A stretch of DNA of 19,741 nucleotides from Spirochaetia bacterium (GTDB lineage Bacteria > Spirochaetota > Spirochaetia > Treponematales > Breznakiellaceae), in NCBI GenBank assembly GCA_025997755.1, contig BNVA01000016.1, forward strand, positions 1 through 19,741. The letters run 5' to 3'. Each line of letters opens with the position of its first letter. Positions within the stretch are counted from its first letter, which is position 1. Below the pieces are notes generated by a model. It made no database searches. It was not told the origin of the DNA and saw only the letters and a program-made list of their open reading frames with translations. Shown one piece after another: positions 14,782 through 19,741 of this stretch. The position numbers and the translations under genes were made by a program.

Positions 14782-15735
14782 ATGAAAAGAGATAATACTT
14801 TTAAAGAAATTGTTGACTCGCTTGTACAAAGCTACAAGGAAATCGAAAACACTATAAAGGTCGATTCGCAATACCAGCTTAACCATTCGGTAATCATAGA
14901 AGTAATTGAAAAATTACGTGCACTTATATTTCCGGGCTACTTCGTAAAAAAATACATTACAACGAATTTTATCGAATATCATACGGGGCAGCTTGTTGAA
15001 GAAATATGCTTTGACCTTACCAAACAGATAGGCACGGCGCTTAGGCATCGTAAGGAAAACAAGGACATCACCTACCATGGGGCAAAAGACGAGGCGGAAA
15101 AAATCGTTTATACATTCCTCTCGAAAATTCCAAAAATACGGAAAACTATTGCGATGGATGTTGACGCAACCTTTGACGGAGACCCCGCAGCTTGCAGCAA
15201 GGACGAGATTATTTCCTCCTATCCGGGCATCTACGCTATTATGATAAACCGCCTTGCCCACGAACTCTATCTTATTGATGTCCCGCTGATTCCCAGAATA
15301 ATGACGGAACACGCCCATAGCATTACCGGAATCGACATACACCCGGGCGCTACAATAGGGGATCGTTTTTTTATCGATCACGGAACGGGCATAGTCATAG
15401 GGGAAACCACCGTCATCGGCAAAAATGTAAAGATTTATCAGGGTGTAACATTGGGCGGTCTTTCCACCCGCGGCGGGCAGTCGTTAAAGGGTATTAAACG
15501 CCACCCCACAATAGAAGATGATGTGACCATTTATTCGGGCGCGTCCATTTTGGGCGGTAGTACAGTGATAGGACGCGGCGTTGTTATAGGCAGTAACGCC
15601 TTTGTTACCAAATCCGTACCGGAACGCACTAGGGTAAGCGTAAAAAACCCTGAGCTTCAAATCAAAGCGCCTGACCAGCAAAATGTAGAACACAAGGAAT
15701 TCGATCAACAGGAGTTTTGGGATTATGTCATTTAG
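14782..15735 (+). CDS. cysE: Serine O-acetyltransferase
   Basis: Acetylates L-serine with acetyl-CoA to give O-acetylserine, the first step of cysteine synthesis, in the cytoplasm. The N-terminal helical region (about 1-150, including the RPR-like LIPRIMTEHAHSITGIDIHPGA entry) is followed by left-handed beta-helix hexapeptide repeats. Key residues are Asp185 and His187 (DIHPGA), Asp199-His200 in FIDHGTGIVIGET, GVTLGG, and His241 in KRHPT. The C-terminal tail (after about 285) is charged and long. At 317 residues it is longer than the E. coli enzyme, like the EpsC-type group. The ATG has AAGGCGG about 13 bases upstream and AGGAG further off, so initiation may be modest. It is divergent from fba by 81 bases. 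No cysK is next to it in the window. Confidence 0.95.
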   Translation: MKRDNTFKEIVDSLVQSYKEIENTIKVDSQYQLNHSVIIEVIEKLRALIFPGYFVKKYITTNFIEYHTGQLVEEICFDLTKQIGTALRHRKENKDITYHGAKDEAEKIVYTFLSKIPKIRKTIAMDVDATFDGDPAACSKDEIISSYPGIYAIMINRLAHELYLIDVPLIPRIMTEHAHSITGIDIHPGATIGDRFFIDHGTGIVIGETTVIGKNVKIYQGVTLGGLSTRGGQSLKGIKRHPTIEDDVTIYSGASILGGSTVIGRGVVIGSNAFVTKSVPERTRVSVKNPELQIKAPDQQNVEHKEFDQQEFWDYVI

Positions 15736-15737
15736 AA

Positions 15738-15767
15738 TTGACTAGCCCACTACCGATACTATAGAAT
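15738..15767 (+). promoter_or_regulatory. Promoter of rny
   Basis: TTGACT (15738-15743) and TAGAAT (15762-15767) with 18 bases between resemble a sigma-70 promoter right after the cysE stop. An overlapping TATAGA gives a 16-base spacer. The leader to the rny start would be about 65-70 bases. Confidence 0.55.
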
Positions 15768-15789
15768 ATATAGGTAATTTTTAAAAAAG

Positions 15790-15822
15790 GGGCGCCTCGC
15801 GTTTATTTTTTTTGAGGTACCC
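15790..15822 (+). other. Imperfect hairpin in the rny leader
   Basis: GGGCGCCTC (15790-15798) can pair with GAGGTACCC (15814-15822) except for a two-base internal mismatch, with a T-rich loop of 15 bases. It sits between the predicted start of transcription and the AGGGG ribosome site of rny at 15831. It could be a 5' leader structure of rny; the poly-T is in the loop, so it is not a normal terminator. Confidence 0.35.
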
Positions 15823-15841
15823 AAAAAGTAAGGGGTAAGTG

Positions 15842-17371
15842 ATGGAATGGATTCTTTGGATAATCCTCCCACTTGCCGGGTTAACTTTAGGCTGGACGAT
15901 AAGATGGCTGTTTGCCAGATTTAAACTAACAGCTTCCGAGAGAGAAGCTGAACGTATTAAAGAGGATGCAGTAAAAGGGGCTGAAGCACTCAAAAAGGAG
16001 ATGCTTCTTGAAGCCAAAGAAAAAATTTTAAGTGATCGCAACCAGGCGGAGAGGGAGACTCGGGAAAGAAGGGCAGAATTACAGCGGTTTGAGCACCGCG
16101 TTTTACAAAAAGAAGATACCGTAGACAAAAAACTACGGCAAATAGAGCGCACCGAACAGCAGCTTGCCGAAAAGGAAAAGATTTTTCAGGGCAGGGAGAC
16201 AGTTTTAGCCGATCAGGAAAAGCATTTACTTACGGAATTGGAGAGGATTTCGGGACTTACAGTTGAAGAGGCTAAAGCCCTCATCATTGCCGACCTTGAG
16301 ACCGAAGCCCGCCACGACGCTCAGACTATCATCAACAAAATAGAGGCGGAGGCGAATCTGTCCGCCGAAAAGAAAGCTAAGGATATTCTTGTTATGGCGA
16401 TACAACGCCTTGCCGCCGAGGTAACGGGTGAGGTTACGGTGACAACGGTTTCCCTGCCTAACGACGAGATGAAGGGACGCATTATAGGACGTGAGGGGCG
16501 TAATATCCGCACACTGGAAACGGTAACCGGCGTTGACATCATTATTGACGATACTCCCGAAGCTGTAGTTATTTCGTGCTTCGATCCGGTGCGCCGAGAG
16601 ATCGCAAAGGTTTCGCTTGAAAGATTGATTGTTGACGGACGTATTCATCCGGCTCGTATCGAAGAAATTGTAAGCCGCGTTTCAAAAGATATATCGCAAA
16701 AGATTTTTGAAGAGGGCGAGAAGGTTCTCTACGACCTTGGTGTCCATAATATAAGCCACGAGGCGATCCGCGCTCTGGGACGGCTGTACTTCCGCACAAG
16801 CTACGGGCAGAATGTGCTTTACCACTCAAAAGAAGTTGCCCAGATTGCCAGCGTTCTGGCGGCGGAAATCGGGGCGAACCGTGAGTTGGCAAAGCGCGGT
16901 GCCTTGCTGCACGACATAGGCAAGGGTGTGGATACCGACTCAGACCTAAACCACGCGGAAATCGGCATGGATATGGCTAGGAAGATGGGCGAGGACACAC
17001 GGATAATCAACGCTATAGGCAGCCACCACAATGACATTGAGCCTTCGTGCATAGAATCGGTAATCGTTCAAATTGCGGACGCTATCTCCGCAGCACGTCC
17101 CGGTGCACGTAAAGAAACCATGGATAATTACATCAAGCGTCTTAAAAACCTTGAAGACATAGCTACGGGCTTTGAGGGTGTTGACAAGTCCTTTGCCATT
17201 CAAGCGGGGCGTGAGCTTCGTGTTGTTGTAAACAGCGATGCGGTAAACGATGAACAGTCAAGAGCGCTTGCCCGCGATGTCGCAAAGAAAATTGAAAACG
17301 ACCTTCGCTATCCGGGCAGGATCAAAGTTACGGTGATGCGAGAAACAAGGATCGTGGAATACGCCCGCTAA
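15842..17371 (+). CDS. rny: Ribonuclease Y
   Basis: Membrane-anchored endoribonuclease that starts mRNA decay. A single transmembrane helix (about 3-22, WILWIILPLAGLTLGWTIRW) is followed by a long charged coiled coil (30-150). Then come a KH RNA-binding domain (about 200-265: MKGRIIGREGRNIRTLETVTGVDIIIDDTPE) and an HD metal-phosphohydrolase domain (His357-Asp358 in LLHDIGKG, then SHHNDIEP). The last part, LRVVVNSDAVNDEQSRALARDVAKKIE…YPGRIKVTVMRETRIVEYAR, is the conserved C-terminus. The length of 509 residues is typical. I chose the ATG at 15842, six bases after AGGGG; a GTG one codon earlier is less likely. The ymdB-like gene follows after ten bases, the order seen for rny-ymdB in Bacillus. 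Confidence 0.97.
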   Translation: MEWILWIILPLAGLTLGWTIRWLFARFKLTASEREAERIKEDAVKGAEALKKEMLLEAKEKILSDRNQAERETRERRAELQRFEHRVLQKEDTVDKKLRQIERTEQQLAEKEKIFQGRETVLADQEKHLLTELERISGLTVEEAKALIIADLETEARHDAQTIINKIEAEANLSAEKKAKDILVMAIQRLAAEVTGEVTVTTVSLPNDEMKGRIIGREGRNIRTLETVTGVDIIIDDTPEAVVISCFDPVRREIAKVSLERLIVDGRIHPARIEEIVSRVSKDISQKIFEEGEKVLYDLGVHNISHEAIRALGRLYFRTSYGQNVLYHSKEVAQIASVLAAEIGANRELAKRGALLHDIGKGVDTDSDLNHAEIGMDMARKMGEDTRIINAIGSHHNDIEPSCIESVIVQIADAISAARPGARKETMDNYIKRLKNLEDIATGFEGVDKSFAIQAGRELRVVVNSDAVNDEQSRALARDVAKKIENDLRYPGRIKVTVMRETRIVEYAR

Positions 17372-17381
17372 TTTTATTACC

Positions 17382-18164
17382 GTGTTGATGATAGGCGATG
17401 TGGTGGGAGATGCGGGGCTTTGCGCACTTGAACATCTCCTGCCCTCGATCAAAACCGGGTACGGCGCAGTTCTTGCAGTTGTAAACGGCGAGAACGCCGC
17501 CGAGGGCTTCGGTATGACCGCTAATGACGCGCAGCGTATATTTGACGCAGGCTGCGATGTGATCACCTCCGGCAACCATGTTTGGGAAAAGCGTGATTTT
17601 TGGGCGGTAATGGACAACGACACCCGCATACTGCGCCCTGCAAACTACCCTGAACCCGCCGCAGGACGCGGCTTTATACACATCGAAAAAAACGGCATCT
17701 CGTTTTTGGTTATAAACCTTCAAGGACGTGAGATGATAAGCCCCATAGATTGTCCTTTTCGTACTTTCGACCGAATATTGAACTCCTTACCCCCTACTCC
17801 TTTGATTTTGGTTGATTTTCACGCCGAGTCTTCCGCCGAAAAAGAAGCGTTGAGTTTCTACTTGGACGGCAGGGCAGCAGTTGTAGCCGGAACCCATACG
17901 CATACCCAGACAGCCGATGAAAAAATCTTGCCGCTGGGAACGGCTTATATTACAGACCTTGGTTTTACCGGCGTCTTAGACAGCGTTATAGGCATGGACA
18001 AGAAAATCTGCATAAAACGGGCGGTTAGCAGTGTCGCCTATTCAATGGAATGTGCTAAAGGCGAAGCGTCGATTCAGGGTATCGCCGTGCAAATCGACTT
18101 GGACAGTGGTAAGGCGGTGTCTATAGAGCGTTTTTCCAGATCCGCTATCTTGACACAACCATAA
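17382..18164 (+). CDS. YmdB-type metallophosphoesterase (2',3'-cyclic nucleotide phosphodiesterase family)
   Basis: A 260-residue member of the TIGR00282/YmdB family; B. subtilis YmdB is a cyclic nucleotide phosphodiesterase that influences biofilm and motility decisions. All expected metal ligands are present: Asp6 (MIGDVVG), Glu37-Asn38 (NGENAAEGFG), Asn65-His66 (SGNHVWEKR), His147 (VDFHAES), and His172 and His174 (GTHTHTQTADE). The family end IDSVIGMDKEI appears as LDSVIGMDKKI. The GTG start at 17382 gives the usual position of the GDVVG motif; TTG and ATG follow at once but would trim the first strand. There is no Shine-Dalgarno sequence and the gene lies ten bases after the rny stop, so translation is probably coupled. 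It most likely shares a transcript with rny. Confidence 0.92.
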   Translation: MLMIGDVVGDAGLCALEHLLPSIKTGYGAVLAVVNGENAAEGFGMTANDAQRIFDAGCDVITSGNHVWEKRDFWAVMDNDTRILRPANYPEPAAGRGFIHIEKNGISFLVINLQGREMISPIDCPFRTFDRILNSLPPTPLILVDFHAESSAEKEALSFYLDGRAAVVAGTHTHTQTADEKILPLGTAYITDLGFTGVLDSVIGMDKKICIKRAVSSVAYSMECAKGEASIQGIAVQIDLDSGKAVSIERFSRSAILTQP

Positions 18165-18178
18165 TGGGCATATAAATT
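18150..18178 (+). promoter_or_regulatory. Putative promoter of the tRNA gene
   Basis: A perfect -35 TTGACA (18150-18155) overlaps the last codons of the ymdB-like gene. TAAATT (18173-18178) at 17 bases or TATAAA (18171-18176) at 15 bases can serve as -10. The tRNA begins about 20 bases further on. Confidence 0.5.
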
Positions 18179-18198
18179 TAAAGTGTAGATTGACTGTA

Positions 18199-18272
18199 GG
18201 GCCCATAGCTCAGTTGGTTAGAGCTGCGGACTCATAATCCGTAGGTCCCTGGTTCAAGTCCAGGTGGGCCCA
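18199..18272 (+). tRNA. tRNA with anticodon CAT (Ile2 or elongator Met)
   Basis: A full cloverleaf without encoded CCA. It has acceptor GGGCCCA/TGGGCCC, D stem GCTC/GAGC, anticodon stem GCGGA/TCCGT with loop CTCATAA (anticodon CAT at 18233-18235), variable AGGTC, T stem CCTGG/CCAGG with loop TTCAAGT, and discriminator A. The first pair G1-C72 excludes the initiator. C4-G69, C5-G68 and A73 are the identity elements of tRNA-Ile2, whose CAT is changed to lysidine-AU by TilS, so Ile2 is favoured. Elongator methionine remains possible. Its promoter is at 18150-18178 and a hairpin follows directly. Confidence 0.95.
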
Positions 18273-18316
18273 TAGTAACTCTATATGGAATATGGAGTTA
18301 CTATGCTTCTTTTAAA
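18272..18316 (+). terminator. Hairpin directly after the tRNA, possible terminator
   Basis: ATAGTAACTC (18272-18281) and GAGTTACTAT (18295-18304) pair perfectly, and the inner TATAT/ATATG can add five pairs including one T-G, leaving a three-base loop. The sequence after it, GCTTCTTTT, is only moderately T-rich. The stem begins at the tRNA discriminator base, so it may act in termination, in 3' processing, or both. Confidence 0.55.
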
Positions 18317-18322
18317 TTTGTT

Positions 18323-19741
18323 ATGAATGTAAGTGAAATAATGACCAATCTTGTTTTACAGATTGGTATTATCGTCTTTGCCGTACGCGCCGGCGGAAAG
18401 CTTGTAAAACTAATAGGCATACCTCAAGTTTTAGGCGAACTTTTATCAGGCATTGCGATAGGTCCCTATGCGCTGGGCGGTATTCCCTTTCCGGGATTTC
18501 CACAGGGGCTTTTTGCCGCTCCTGTGGCGGACAGCGCCTTTGCCGTAAGCCCGGAACTATATGCCTTTGCAACGGTCGCCTCAATAATCCTTCTTTTTGC
18601 ATCCGGACTGGAAACCGATCTGGGTCTATTTTTACGCTACTCGTTGAGGGGCGGCGTTATCGGTATAGGCGGTGTGGTTTTTTCTTTTGTCTCGGGCGCG
18701 TTGGTAGGCTCACTTTTAATAGGTATCCCTCTGGTTGATCCAAGGTGCCTGTTTTTAGGGATTCTTTCCACGGCAACATCGGTAGGCATTACCGCCCGAA
18801 TCCTCTCCGGTCAAAAAAAAATGGATTCGCCTGAGGGCGTTACGATACTTGCCGCTGCGGTTTTCGACGATGTTTTGGGTATCATTCTACTGGCAGTGAT
18901 TCTGGGCATTGTAAGCCTTATCACCAGCGGCGGCGGAACTCTCGATACATCAAGCATAATGGGAATTGCAGGCAGGGCTTTAGGTATATGGCTTGGATTT
19001 ACCGCTTTAGGACTGATTTTTTCAAAACAACTGGGCAAGTTTTTAAAAATCTTTAAAAATACCTTCGACTTTTCCATACTTGCCTTGGGTATTGCCTTAC
19101 TTTTAGCCGGAATTTTTGAAAAACAAGGTCTTGCGATGATAATAGGCGCGTATACCGCCGGACTTTCACTGTCTAAAACAGACATCGCTGCGGTAATTCA
19201 GGAGAGAATTCACGGAATTTATGAATTTTTTGTCCCGATTTTCTTTGCCGTTATGGGTATGATGGTTGATGTCCGGGAAATTATCTCTCCTTCCGTGCTG
19301 ATCTTCGGCGCAGTCTATACTTTGGCGGCGGTTTTGGCTAAGGTCGTTGGCTGCGGCGGACCAGCTCTACTTTTAGGGTTTAATATCAAGGGCGCGCTGC
19401 GAATCGGTACGGGCATGGTGCCGCGCGGCGAGGTGGCGCTTATAATTGCCGGCATAGGATTTTCCGCAGGAATTTTGGATAAATACTTGTTCGGCGTAGT
19501 AATTCTTATGACACTGATTACAACAGTTGTTGCACCGCCGCTTCTGAACATTGCACTCAAGATTCCCGGACGGGGAACAAACAAACCCGTGACCAATGAA
19601 GTTTCGGCTAGGGCAGTATGGGATTTTCATTCCAATGAAATTGCAGACCTTGTAATCGATACACTGCTTAAGGATTTAAAAAATGAAGGGTTCTATGTTC
19701 AGATGATGAACATAGATGACGGACTTTCTCAAGCGCGTAAA
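18323..19741 (+). CDS. Cation/proton antiporter of the CPA2 family (partial, runs off the window)
   Basis: An inner-membrane sodium or potassium/proton antiporter. The 473 residues in view form many hydrophobic segments: IGIIVFAVRAGGKLVKLIGIPQVLGELLSGIAIGP, then ATVASIILLFASGLETDL, the TATSVGITARIL segment, and the ion-binding pair Asp182-Asp183 in AAAVFDDVLGIILL. After the twelfth or so helix (LITTVVAPPLLNIAL) a cytoplasmic domain begins and is cut by the window end. The DD pair, typical of electrogenic Na+/H+ exchangers such as NapA, argues against a KefB/C-type potassium channel. I chose the ATG at 18323; no ribosome site is evident, and the ATG at 18341 is an alternative. It follows the tRNA and its hairpin, so it is probably transcribed separately or by read-through. 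Confidence 0.9.
   Translation, partial: MNVSEIMTNLVLQIGIIVFAVRAGGKLVKLIGIPQVLGELLSGIAIGPYALGGIPFPGFPQGLFAAPVADSAFAVSPELYAFATVASIILLFASGLETDLGLFLRYSLRGGVIGIGGVVFSFVSGALVGSLLIGIPLVDPRCLFLGILSTATSVGITARILSGQKKMDSPEGVTILAAAVFDDVLGIILLAVILGIVSLITSGGGTLDTSSIMGIAGRALGIWLGFTALGLIFSKQLGKFLKIFKNTFDFSILALGIALLLAGIFEKQGLAMIIGAYTAGLSLSKTDIAAVIQERIHGIYEFFVPIFFAVMGMMVDVREIISPSVLIFGAVYTLAAVLAKVVGCGGPALLLGFNIKGALRIGTGMVPRGEVALIIAGIGFSAGILDKYLFGVVILMTLITTVVAPPLLNIALKIPGRGTNKPVTNEVSARAVWDFHSNEIADLVIDTLLKDLKNEGFYVQMMNIDDGLSQARK

Noticed and set aside
14914..15381. A 155-codon minus-strand frame
   Set aside because: It is antisense to cysE and shows no domain or ribosome site.
16226..16648. A 140-codon minus-strand frame
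   Set aside because: It is antisense to the KH domain region of rny.

Overview
The window reads as chromosomal DNA from a spirochaete, most likely a Treponema-like gut organism. Gene content points that way (several treponeme-style lipoproteins, a DUF2804 and a DUF2325 protein, an Rpn-type nuclease, cbiA/cbiD). So do the moderate GC content, GGAGG-type ribosome binding sites and a tRNA gene without encoded CCA. The species assignment is inference.

Layout. 1-379: a transketolase N-terminal subunit gene on the minus strand, cut after about 93 codons by a 99-bp segment that is the exact reverse complement of 2421-2519. 465-2910: two paralogous two-module lipoproteins flanking a minus-strand Phd/YefM-RelE/ParE toxin-antitoxin pair, closed by a strong terminator. 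3079-3915: an Rpn/PD-(D/E)XK nuclease. 3958-13699: a long, tightly packed plus-strand gene train. It starts with cbiA and cbiD (anaerobic cobalamin synthesis) and continues with a large lipoprotein, a DUF2804 protein, a 671-residue protein with an acidic linker, a divergent Aat-like protein, a probable 33-codon small ORF, a DUF2325 protein and another lipoprotein. 13702-14700: class II fructose-bisphosphate aldolase on the minus strand. 14782-18164: cysE, then rny (RNase Y) and a YmdB-type phosphoesterase, all on the plus strand. 18199-18272: a tRNA with anticodon CAT. 18323-end: a CPA2-type cation/proton antiporter that runs off the window.

How the genes fit together. CbiD and CbiA are two steps of the same corrin pathway, but no other cob/cbi gene is present here. 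The rny-ymdB pair repeats an arrangement known from Firmicutes. The genes from 6604 to 13699 have near-zero spacing, often ATGA/GTGA-type overlaps, and are probably co-transcribed. They encode two lipoproteins, three proteins of unknown or poorly known function, and a member of the leucyl/phenylalanyl-tRNA-protein transferase fold whose catalytic signature is changed.

Most unusual points. (1) The inverted 99-bp duplication that breaks the transketolase gene, which may be an amplification or assembly chimera or a real rearrangement. (2) A hairpin of degenerate heptamer repeats inserted in frame in the linker between the two CbiA domains. (3) The altered Aat-like protein inside an uncharacterised operon. 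(4) The aldolase terminator embedded in the coding end of the convergent lipoprotein gene. There is no CRISPR array, insertion sequence, prophage or rRNA, and no gene-free stretch longer than about 170 bases.
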